A DNA stretch of 64,000 nucleotides from Ceratothoa steindachneri (lineage: Eukaryota > Arthropoda > Malacostraca > Isopoda > Cymothoidae). The stretch is taken from assembly GCA_963969495.1 (NCBI GenBank), contig OZ018317.1, positions 222,443,735 to 222,507,734 of the forward strand. Direction: 5' to 3'. Below are positions 25,824-37,600 of the stretch, one piece after another. Position 1 is the stretch's first letter. Each line of letters begins with the position of its first letter. A program made the position numbers and the translations under genes. The notes under the pieces were generated by a model. The model was not told where the DNA came from and did not search any database. It saw nothing but the letters and a program-made list of their open reading frames with translations.

Positions 25824-25879
<56 letters not shown>
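25824..25879. repeat. (TA)n microsatellite
   Basis: A 56-bp TA run sitting exactly between the 3' ends of two convergent Penelope-like elements. Confidence 0.97.
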
Positions 25880-25881
<2 letters not shown>

Positions 25882-25999
25882 TGATGATGGTGTCGTTCCT
25901 TGGGAAGCAAATTCAGAGGAGGAATATGAAGACCGATCCACGTGATTGTTCCAAACATTTAATTTCCGGACGTTTCAGTCATTAACAATGACCATCTTC

Positions 26000-26650
26000 A
26001 GCAAATTGAACTCTAATACGAATACAAGAAATTTTTAAGAATTAGATTGCAAAAATTGCAAAAAAACAGGGCAAACAATTCAATATTAGTTACAATATGA
26101 AAAATAAGTCAAAATCAACAAAACAGTCATCAGAAACAAAACTAGAAAGAAAAGCAAGCAGTTAAATATAAGTTAATTTACAGATATTGAAAAAATAAGT
26201 AATAAAAAACAGTTGAATACAAGGGGTTTAGTAATTGATAAATACAAGTTTGACCAAGAAAGGAAAATTTAAAACTTAATATCACCAGTATTTCAAATAT
26301 GAATAATAAACACGAATTAAACTCAATAGGGATACAAGAAATTTGTTTTAAAGTAATACATGCCAAAATTGTAAGGGCATAGCAAACAATGAAAAATGAA
26401 AGGTAAGTAAAATATAAAAGCCAGGAATCAGAAAGGAAAACAAAAAGCAAAGCAAACAGTTCAATATAAGTTAAAAATACAAATATATGTTAGGGAAAAA
26501 ATATAAGTAAAAAACAGTTGAATACAGGAGGTAACAAGTTTATTCAAACGATCAATAAATACGAGTAAACCAAGAAATGAAAGTTTAAAACTTAATTAAG
26601 CAATAGTGAAGCAGCAAATAAGAATGATAAACATGAAACTAAGGGCAAAA
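26000..26650. repeat. imperfect tandem duplication of about 320 bp
   Basis: Two similar A-rich units, about 26010-26330 and 26330-26650. Shared landmarks include GCAAACAATTCAATATTAG/GCAAACAGTTCAATATAAG, AAAAACAGTTGAATACA (26205 and 26510) and CAAGAAA.GAAA.TTTAAAAC (26255 and 26570). It lies in the Penelope-like 3' UTR. Confidence 0.7.
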
Positions 26651-26829
26651 AATCTATATATGAAATCATTTGGATACAAAGGGGACAACATTTAAAATAA
26701 ACACTAAAAATGAAACTGAAAACTTTTAGACAGAAACTAACCTTATTTTGTTGGAGCTGATAATCTCAATTGATTACTAGGGTCAGGACTAGCCAGGAGT
26801 AAAACTATGTAGGTGGATTTGGTTGGTTG

Positions 26830-28250
26830 TACGTTTCTTTATTTGCCTATATAGTGAACAATTTGAAAGAGGATGAATAATCATTAAGTTCTGGGTTTAT
26901 TTGTTTTATGAAAAGTGATTCTAGAATTTTTAATTTGAGAGAAGAGGAAGTGGAAGATAATAAACTGAAAGAATCAGGGTCAAGCAGGTGGTTAAGTTTT
27001 TGAGTGTTTATAGAGGAGTGTTTAGGTTTAGAGATAGGAATGTCAGTTCAATATGACACCATATGCTTAGCAATCTTACATTTTAATTGTAGACTAGTTT
27101 GGCCCACATAGCGACTTTGGCAGGTCGCACATGTAAATTTATAAATAATGGACGATCGCTAGCATAAAGGGAGTGATTATGTCAAAAGAAAGAATTGATA
27201 GGAAAGAACTGGCATTGAGGAAAGTACTTAATAAGAATCAGGAGTAAAAATTATTGAATTTAGTGGTAAAATGTTGAATATATGGTAGTTTCAGGAATAT
27301 TTTTTGCTTAGGGACTGTTGTTTGTTGGGTTTGGTGAGGAAACTTTTTTGATAAGAAATTAGAGGTTAATCTGTAAAATATGTTGTCTGGGAAGAGAGTG
27401 AAGTGGAAAAAGTTCCTAAGGTATTCTATTTCAGAATAAAAGAAAAAGCAATTTTAACAGATTTTGTATACTCTCTGTATATGGTTTTTGATGCTGGTAA
27501 GTTTAAAATGTGTAGGAGTGTAACTGAAGAAATGGGTGCTGAGTTTGGTGGTAGTGGGTTTTCTGTACACAGGTACTGAATTTAGAGCCAATTTTTGTAA
27601 CAATGATGTCAAGAAAAGAGATTTTATTGTTTGTTTCTGTTTCCATTGAAAATTCAATAGTAGGGTTTTGTTGATTTAAGTAATTTAAAAATAAAGGGGA
27701 AGTGGTCATCAACATATCTCTTAAACACTAATAGTTTAACTTCAATGGGACAGTTCCTTAACCAGTTTTTTTCATGGTAAGAAAGAAATGTATTTGCAAA
27801 GCTAGGACCTAATGGAGAGCCCATGGCCATGCCATCATGTTGAAGGTACAGAATCTCATTAAAAAAGAACAATGTATTTTCTACTGTCAACTTTAAGAGA
27901 GTAAAAAAAAGAGACTTGGTTAAACCTAAAATGTTATCTTTAGATTGGTAAAGGGTATCCGTTATGATTTTACAAGTTTCCAGGACAGGTACATTTGTAA
28001 ACAATGACTACACATCGATAGAAGTCATAGACGTGTTGTTTAAATCCAATTTCTAAACGAAGTTTACACATTCAAATGAATATTGCAAGGTGAAATCGTT
28101 GTGAGTGAGTGGGTCAATGATGGGGACTAAAAACTTAGCTAGGTTAAAGCTAGGGGTATTGATGGCGGATAATATTGGTTGTAAAAGTTGCAGAGCATAT
28201 TTCTCTTTTTTAAAGAATGTAAAACCTTGTTTATTTCGTTTTCAAGTTTC
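26830..28250 (-). pseudogene. Penelope-like RT-GIY-YIG protein pseudogene
   Basis: The reverse transcriptase of this class is telomerase-related and is fused to a GIY-YIG nuclease. Reading the minus strand: FTFFKKEKYALQLLQPI, NLAKFLVPIIDPLTHNDFTL, then SLFTNVPVLETCKIITDTL, LYLQHDGMAMGSPLGPSFAN and the catalytic box KRYVDDHFPF (27760-27740) with both Asp present. NNKISFLDIIVTKIGSKFST follows in a shifted frame. The nuclease reads FYKFTCATCQSRYVGQTSLQ (27145-27085), ending INPELNDYSSSFKLFTI. Stops (for example after the sequence matching FEFVNFV) and frameshifts inactivate it. Confidence 0.85.
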
Positions 28251-28260
28251 AAGATATATT

Positions 28261-28656
28261 TACTCACTTGAGAGCTGAAAAATTGCATAAAATATAAAAA
28301 TCATATGCTGTCTTCCACGTGTAATGGCGGCCAGAAATCGCCTGAGACTTTCAACTGAGTCTTAATGTATGATGTCATGTAGGAGTCTGAAAAAGTTTGA
28401 AATTTGTTGCATGGGACATGTGTCCCAGGAGTCTTGAAAGGGTTAAAGCTACCTAGACATATATATGCATGTGAAATAAGGGATCATTCATTACCTCTTT
28501 GGTAAAAATACCCCTGCAGAGTACAGTGGAGTAAGATAGATGAGGTAAATATTAGATTCAATTTATTTCTATTCAACAGACTAAATTTACCCTTGGAAAT
28601 TTAAGTTATGATTAGAATTAAAACTACTAACTAATTATGTTTTGTATTTCTTGCAG
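28261..28656. other. upstream region of the BRD8 gene
   Basis: Non-coding sequence between the Penelope-like element and the first recognised BRD8 exon. It ends in a pyrimidine-rich TATTTCTTGCAG acceptor (28645-28656). I see no convincing promoter; any further upstream 5' UTR exon could lie among the mobile elements to the left. Confidence 0.45.
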
Positions 28657-28694
28657 ATTTTTCAGATAAAATAGATAACTAAAATTGATGGAGA
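28657..28694 (+). CDS. BRD8: BRD8 exon 1: 5' leader and probable start codon
   Basis: Bounded by TTGCAG upstream and GTGAGT downstream. ATG at 28688-28690 plus GAG and one base (A) join in frame to exon 2 to give MEIDVKLKQYPVDQW. The start is chosen because no other upstream ATG joins exon 2 in phase nearby. This is the least certain exon; a different upstream first exon is possible. Confidence 0.5.
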
Positions 28695-31600
28695 GTGAGT
28701 TTATTATCTTTTTATTTATATTATATAAACAAATGTAATGCATATTTATATAGGTATATTTTTATCATCTATGACATACGACTACCTTGGATAGGAACTT
28801 TCTCTTGTAGAATGGAAGTAAGTAAAAGAGTTGAGTCTTCTATTTCCTACTGCCCCAAATTATTTACTTGAACTATGTGCCTTCCATATATTTTCATTTC
28901 TCCTGATGTCTCCACTTTATGAAGCTTTGTGACAGAAACTCCCACCCTCACTTTAGCCATTCTTTTATTTTATTACAAAACTATATTTTTAGAATATTGA
29001 TTCCATATAATTTTTTTCTACTTGATACTAGTAGTACCAGTAGATGTAAAGTTGAAGCAATATCCAGTTGATCAGTGGACAACAAGAGAACAACTATGTC
29101 TAACCTCAGCAGTGTCACAGAGTGGAGATCAGAACTGGTAAGATTTTCACACACAAGAACTTTCTGTAGATTTCAGCTAAGTTTAAATTCCCTTTTTCAA
29201 ATCAGCTTTATTAATTGATAAATTGATAGAGCTGTCTGCAGAAATGCAAACTCATTTCCAAGAAGGGGAAAATTATTTCTACTTTTATCTGTCTAGCACA
29301 GTGGTTTTCAACTTTTTTTTATGATAGTAGCACCCTATTTGCTATCTAGAAGCAGCTATGGCACCCCAATGTAAACTGATTTATGTATAAATGCTTAATT
29401 ACGTGGAAAACACTTCAAAATTAACCACAGTTGACATTTAACCTAATTTAATCAAATGAAATACAAATTTGAAAATAAATAAATCTCAACTTTAAAAGTT
29501 TAATGGGAAATTTGAGTTTGTGATGAGTATTACATAATTCTTTAATATTTTGGATATATCGTTGAAAAGGCAACTCTCATTTCTTATTCACTGTATGCAA
29601 TCTTTCTCCTTTTGTTGTTTTTATGTGGAACATTGCTGAGAAGCTAGTTTCAAAATGCTCTTAAATGTCAATCAAGTTTTTATAAATGCTTGAAATACAT
29701 AATTTTTTCAATTCAGGTATTTTAAAATTGATTTCTTGGTTGTTTCTGTGGCACATTGACCTGAACTGTTCACATGAGATTGAAACTAGCCATTATTTAT
29801 TGATTTCCAACTTTATTAACATGTAAATTTACAAGAGACTATTCCATACTTAGTCATTTATAGATGGTGATTATTTGCTAGATAGAGACCAAATTTAAGC
29901 TGAGTTTGCAGCAGGTGCCATATGGCCCCCCATTGACAAAAGCCTAAAAAAAGTGCAATTTAGTGGTAAAACCTGTTATCCCCCAAATATTGAAAGTTTC
30001 TATCTTTTTTTTATTTGTTGGTAAATATTAGCACTGTTATTGTTGTGTGTCTTCTACCAGGGGAGCTGTGAGCCGAGCGATTCGGCAACTTACAACAGAA
30101 ACTGGTCGACCTCTAGACTGGTATTCCACAAAGAATTGTGCTCTCCAGTACACCAAGTTACTCGAAGAAGTTGAAATCCCTAAGAGAAAGAGAGAGAAAA
30201 GTGAGGATTTTTTAAATGAGGCTCCAGGAGAAATTGTCACAAAAATGCTCACTGAAAGTAAGATTTCTTCATTCATGTATGCAAGTACTTCAGTAAATAA
30301 GAATCCCAGATTATGACTTGTTCCATTTTATATATTTTAAAGAAAAACCTATCTGTAATGGAAGAGGTTGATTTGCATTAAAAATTATTATATATGGTCC
30401 AAGTGTGTTTTTAAATATTTACTGCATATTTTCAAAGATTTACTGATTTTTCTGTGTAGTTACATGCCATTATTGTGGCTAAATCAACCTTGTATGAATT
30501 TGTAAAGGTCAAAAAGGAACACTCAACTATTTTAAATAGTTAGACAAAACCTTTCAAAATACACTGGACCCTTGTCTGAGTCATTGTATAAGGTGGTCAT
30601 AACATGTAGACCTAATTGGTGCAATGTCACCTAAATCTAAACTATACATTAAATAAAATTTCATTTAGAAGGTATATGAAATGAACATAAATGATTTTAC
30701 TTTAATATTAATATTACAGTGGTACCTCTTACTGAGTACAATTCATTCTGCAAAATGTCTCAGCTGGAAATTTGTTGAATAACTAAACCAATGGGATTTC
30801 TTGAAATTCATTCTAAATAAAAACTTTAGACAATTAAAAGCTTAATATTTCATAACCTTCCAAATAATGTACTAATTACTTACTAAATCTATAGCTATAC
30901 CTTGCATAGTCCAGCATACTTTTTAAAAAATTTGAGACTATGTATAAATATCAAGAGTTCAAGGATTAATAAAATATTTCAAACTATAATAAATCACTAC
31001 ATAAATCAGAATTACTTATAGATCATAACACTTTGTACACACTCGTAACATTTCCCTAAGTCGTAAAATTTCCCCCAAATTCTAAGGGAGGTAAATGGTT
31101 CCATCTCTGCTCTTATATTTTAGGCATACGGCTGTGGAGTAATTTTAGTTATTGGTTGCTAGAAATGTATTCAAAGGTTTTGTCCATAAAATAACATTAA
31201 TTTAAGAAAACCAATTACAATTATTAATCTTGATTTAAAAAGATGTTCAAAATAGTCTATGATGAAGTATCAGCAATTTTTTTCCAATTTAAGGTGCTTA
31301 CAACCACTTGGCTCATGTACAAACTGTTGCTAATGTGAATTGCTGTTATTAAGATCAACTGCCTGTATACATACATGAAAATGTTTTTAATTTTACTTTT
31401 TTTGGCATCAATATTTGGGGTAAAAAAGTGCATCTTATACACTGGAAAATATGGTACATATTTGTTGTGCCTAGTAACAAAGATACTGTACTAAATTGTA
31501 CATATTAGTGTGTTTCAATTTTTGTAGGTACTGCATATTAAAGAGATTATGCTCTTATCATGCCTCTTAATAGGAAGGGAATGAAGCTAAAGACTTTGAG

Positions 31601-34600
31601 CCTACAGGTTAAGCTGAAAGTTTTACATGTTATTAACACTCCCATAAGTCAGAATTCTCCATAAATTACACAGCTTCTCCCCAAGCATTTGGACTTATAG
31701 GGTTTTTACTGTATTACCTTGTATTATTTAAAAAAATATGCATAGATTGAGAGTTCACATACATGATGGATTCTGTTTAGAGACTGCTTACATCTGTTAC
31801 TTGTTGCTGTTTGAAATACTGTTTTTTGGGGTTTTTTTTTGCTATTAATGGTATACCTATAAGTGAGCAGACATTGTTTGGGAAGTTACCTCTGTGTTAT
31901 TCTTATTCACACATTCACAGGAAACATTAGATTTTTCAAGACTTCATCATCTACCAATTTACTACAATTTGCAGTTCCCATGCATCAATGCCACTAAAAC
32001 TACCTGCCCTTCCCTTCCCTTCCCTCCCCCTTTATACCCTACTAACCCTTTCACTGTGTGAGATGTCTATTGGCATCTGCGTGAAAGCCCCATAGGTGTT
32101 TTATCTCTCTCACTGGAAAATTCCATGCCTATTTAAAGGACACTTTCTCCTCTGGTAATTTTATTTCTAAGGACCTATATGTTGAAATACTTAATATCCT
32201 AATTACTTTGATGTGAGATGGCAGTTTTATTATAAAATAATTAAGCAATGCTCTTTTCCTATAAAGTGTTCTGAAAGTGATTTTAGTGAAATTGAGGATT
32301 TGAAGGGATCTCCCAACCTTGTGTTTTTTGGCTCTTGTTTGATTGTAATTTCAATTTCTGGTTTGAGAATGGCTGAGACATTTGGGTGTTGTTGGTTAGT
32401 CGTGGTTCAGGATGGTGGTGGTGCTTGAGTACAACTTTTCATAGTTACTCCTTAGTTCTTATTATCTATTCTTTCTCAGTTCTTTATGATTGTACTCTCT
32501 TCCTCTTTTATATCCCTTTCCTTCTTTGATGGTGTCTTCAACAATCATTATATTGTATTTTCTGATATTAGCTCTGTTTCTTTTTAATGAGCTTGTTTAG
32601 TTCTGCTAATCATTTTCATTGGTGTTTGTTGCTTTAAGTTGTTTGCGCTTCTTAATTAGGTTTATGTTTGATGTTATTATTTGTTTCCTTGTCTTTTTCA
32701 GCAGTGTCTATTTGTTTCCTTGTCTTTTTCAGCAGTGTCCGACATGTATTTCATCAAGTTATTGTTCATCACTCTTATATTGCTGGGGTTAAGGGGGTTT
32801 GCATGTTCTATGAAAATGGTGCTGGAATTCTGGAATGAGATTTTTTGGATCTTAATGGAGTTTTTTTTTTTTTAATTAAATAGCTTCTTTTTCTGAATTT
32901 TAATTTCTATCATATCTTATCCTGTGGTCACTGATTTTGATTTAATTGATGATTTGCAAATTATTGGCAGTGATATTTTGTCAACCAGTATGTAATCAAT
33001 TTCATTGTATATTTCATAGTCTGGACTTCTCCAGGTCCATCTTTACTGCTGCTGCTTCTTTTTGAACATAGTCTTGGCAATTTTGATGTCTTGGGCCAGT
33101 GTAAAGTCAACCAGATTTTTTTACCTTTTATTTTGTTTTCTCATTGATAACTTTCTGTCTATATTTACCTTGACCAATTTTTGCATTAAAATTTGCTATG
33201 ATAATGTTAAAATAGTCTTTGCTTTTGTTTATGCTTGTCCTGATCTCATTATATAATCTATCTAATTCTTCTTGCATACCACCAGATTTTGGTGCCTGTA
33301 CTCTTACTATTTTCAGGTTGTACTTAAGAGACGTTTAGGTTTATATAAGCTACTCTATTTTTTATATGCCTTCAAACTATACTACCATTTCTTTGAGCTG
33401 TATATGTATCAGGAATCCAACTCCATGCTGCCTTTGGTCTTTTCCTTTCTGGTAGAGTAGGCGATGGTCACTTGTTTTAATGATAGTTTTATCGTATCAT
33501 CAGCTTTCACACAGACCAATTATATCCAATTTAATATCATTGACTTCATTGAGGGGTTCTGTGAGATGTACCTCCTCAGATATTCTGCAGTTGTAGGCAC
33601 TAATTTTCAAGCTATATTTAGGTTTTGAGGTCATCATTGGGATTGAAATTGTAGGCTGTCGCATTTTGACTCACAGCACCCCTGCCAACATAACCTACAT
33701 AACACTGTGGTTGTTTTATTCCATCACAATATGGCTCACAGCACCCCAGTCAACCACAAACACTGTGGTTGAATCTTAGTTTAAATCCACTGATCCACAG
33801 GAATGTTCAAATTTTCTTAGGATTTGTTTCATGATTAGAAGAAGCTTTGGACTACAAGATATCATACTGTTCCGATGCAGGTTGATCGCTAGGGTCTGTC
33901 AGTGGAAGTAGTTGACCGTGGATGTTTTTCTCCTCCTGGAATCAAGGCAGGCACCTGCCTGTATCCTCTCTTTTATCCCCATCCAATTAACCCAATTCTG
34001 AACAGTTTTCTATGCTCTGTTGCCACATTGTGCCAAAAGGAAATCAGTCAATATTACATTAATCAAATTATGATCACCATTAAATTACCCAAATAGTTTT
34101 TTTTATGTATCTTAGGACTATGATGCAATTTATAAAGGTAATATCATTTTTTAATTTTGCTTTTTTATTTTATTCATACTGAGGGTTACATTTCTTTCCA
34201 TGCTTAGTAGTAAAGGGTTAAACACAAGGCCACCCATCATTTTGTCCACACACCAAAGGCCCATAATACTGATTGGGTGCTATTTTTAATTTGAAAATTT
34301 GGACTCAATTTGTTTACAGAAAGAGTAGAGGAACTGAAGGGTATTTTAGAAGAAGAAAAAGCATCATATCTTCAGTTGAGGAAGGAAATACTTCATTTGG
34401 AATCAAATCAATTGGACAACAGATTACATCAATTTTGGGATGAAATTATGAGGTTGGTAAGCATTAGATACATATTATCCATTTTTTTCTTCCAAAGAAT
34501 GAGGATGACTCAGTATCCCCACTCTCGTCCAATATGCTGGAAGCTTAGAACACTATCCTGTTCCACCTGCCATCTTGTGCTGCATATGCCAACACATAAT

Positions 34601-37600
34601 GCACAGATGTTAAGGCTTGTAAGGTGCAGCCAATGTAAATAGTCGATACTTCACTGCCACTCTGACCTCCCCAGCATAGAATAATGCACCACAAATTGGA
34701 TATACGGCATATGCTCACACCACCCACCCACTGCAAACAATACACCAGACCAACACACTGAACATCCTACAACTCAACATAAATTCCAACTAACCCCAAG
34801 AAAATTCACACATCATACACAACCCTGGCTCCCACACAAGTCACTCTTGATCTGAAACAACAAGATTTCAACAGCCACCTCTAGCTTCATGCCAGAACTG
34901 TGTGAAACCCAATAGCAGACCTCCCCTCAGACCATCTTCCCATCATCATAACATAAACTACAGGAAAGCAAACTGGCAAAACTACACCTCTTACATAAAA
35001 GATAAACTACAGAGCTTTTCCGTAAACAGTAGCAAGCATTGGACAAAGCACTGCACCACATGTGGCATCAAACACTGGATTGCCTGCAGTCACACTGCTT
35101 GTCAAGTCATGGTGAGCCTGTCTAGGTGTCTGAAGGGAGAGTGAGAGATCATTTTTCACCTTTATTACACAACAACTTAGAATTTCTTATACATACAAAT
35201 ATTTCAAAATGAAAAAATTAACACAAACAGAAAATTTTGTGTATTTACAAATATTTTTCATTGCAAAGAATACAATTTAAAAAAATTAGCAAAGAAATTC
35301 ACTGACTGAAATGATTCCCCTCAAAAAAACAAAAAAACAATCAAAATATGTGGCCACACGCTTCTCGGTCTACTCTACCGGAAAAACTGTGGTATACTAC
35401 CCAATCCTGTGCATGGTTATATAAGTAAGGTATTTTCATTAGAGGGTGCCCCACTCTCTTCAGGGAAATGGCTGTCGGTGAATGGCACTATTCTGCGAAA
35501 TGTCTGCACTTTGCCACTTATACTTCCCAGCTTGGAGAACAAGATACCATTACAGTTAAGACCACACAATTGACAGAATTTGCAACCCCTAAGGGGCTGT
35601 AAAAGAGAAAGCACTTTCAGTCAACAGTACTTTCAAACATCTACATAATCATACACACAGACAAACCCAATTCTTACTAGGCAACTATACCACTTCCTCT
35701 TGTTTTTGTCATGTATATTTTTGGCACACTCCTATCGGTGTCACTGTCAACAATTCCACTAAGTTCAATCTTTGACACTAACAAAGCAGTCTTAAAAAAA
35801 ATTCCTTTACACTCCACCTCTTCTCTGAAAAGAACTAAATACGGGGCATGATGGATGTCCCTTATCATCTCCATTTGCCAACATCTTGCCTAAGAAGATA
35901 GGGATTAGGCATTTACATGGGTGAGGGAAGATGAACATACATAACCACTGCAGAATTAACAACACAGCCCATACTTCACACAAAAAATAGAGGACTTTAT
36001 AAAAAAGAAACACTAGAACAAACTGAGCACCAACATAATAAGAGTTAAAACATTCACATCAGTAAGCTAATTTCAAAACAATAATCTGAAAACTGGAACC
36101 AATACATAAGTATAATTAACTTCTAGACAACCTCGACAACTCTGGAGAACCCTAAAGAAATTCTCACACAAGTCACTCATGATGTGACACAAAAAAATTC
36201 AACACCTAAACAAAACTGCAACATGCTCAGAAAACACTATTCCAACATTAGTTTCCTTCCCACAAACACAAATCTATAGGAAAATTGAAAACATAAAAGA
36301 GAATAGAAAGCTGATAAAATCCCACAAAAACTTGACAACTCTGCAATCTCCATCAAGCAAATATTCAACCACTCATACCAATACTCAGGCCAGGCAAACC
36401 CCAACCCAACCCAACTCATACTGCACTCTCTCACTACTGAGACACTATCCAAGACACCTGAAAAACTAATACACAAAAGAATTAAGTCTAAATAGACCCT
36501 ACAAGGGGTGGTCAATAAGTTTTGAAATTCGGATATAAGGAAAAGTGTTTTATTATTTTTCAATATGACTACCCTCGACTTCAATGCACTTGCGCCACTT
36601 GTCCCTGAGGCTTCGAATCCCGACAACCAGGAATCTCTCGACTGCTGTTCAATCCACCCCTGGACGGCGAGCTGGACATCTTCATCGTCCCCAAACCGGC
36701 GTCCACGCAGTGCAGCCTTGAGCTGGCGGAATAAAAAGTAGTTGCTGGGGGCCAGATCTGGACTGTAGGGAGGATAGTTGAGCTCCTCAAATCCGCACTC
36801 ACGCAGGGCAGCTTGTGCAACTCTGGCCTTGTGGACTTTGAAGACGTTGAAGTCGATCATGGGGCGAGAGGTTTCTAGGGACCCAATGGGCAGAGACCTT
36901 GGTCATGGCCAAATTGTCGTGGATGATGTTCATAACACTTCCATGTGATATTCCAAGTTCTCGCTCGATTTCTTCGACCTTCACCCGTCGATTTTCGAGG
37001 ATCCTCCTCTCCACACGGGCCACATTGTCCTCGTTGGTCACGTCTGACGGGCGTCCTGGACGGGAGTCATCTTCAAGGGACTCACGACCATGGCGGAACT
37101 CCCTATTCCAGCGAGCAATGGTTGCATAGGAAGGGGCGGTATCGGTGTACACTGCAACCATGCGAAAATGGATCTCTTTTTGCATTCTTGCCTTCCTTGG
37201 TCAAAAATTGGATCACTGCGCGGTGCTCAACCTTCTCCATTGTTGAAAAATTTGTGACTGACGATCTGCGATCAGCTACTGCTTGTTAAATAGACGAGGC
37301 AAGAGCGTGCGGCTGCAGGTCCTGACTTGTCATAACACCCCCACAAACAGCCATCCCCCTTCCTCTGTTTTACCCTACCGATTCGCAAACTTATTGACTG
37401 CCCCTCGTATGTCAAATACAACATGGTTTCTGAAAAGCCATGACTCTCCTCATTGACCTCACATAAAACATACTTGATGGCTTCAACAAACACCCACCCC
37501 TCACACAATCTTCGCTGCCATAGACATTAACAAAGCCTTTGACACTATCAAATCACATACACAAAAAGACTGAACAACACTCTCACCAACAATGACAAAG

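Larger units (their letters stand above)
25880..28260 (-). mobile_element. Penelope-like retroelement, 5'-truncated
   Basis: Minus-strand element. The 3' terminal part near 25945-26005 carries the complement of GAAACGTCCGGAAATTAA. A 3' UTR with a tandem duplication spans about 26000-26650. The endonuclease lies at 27180-26830 and the reverse transcriptase at 28260-27450. The 5' end is lost within the RT N-terminal region. The CxxC plus GIY-YIG layout after the RT identifies the class. Confidence 0.85.

Noticed and set aside
29298..29380. hAT-like terminal repeat CAGTGGTTTTCAAC
   Set aside because: No inverted partner or target duplication found downstream, so no element is called.
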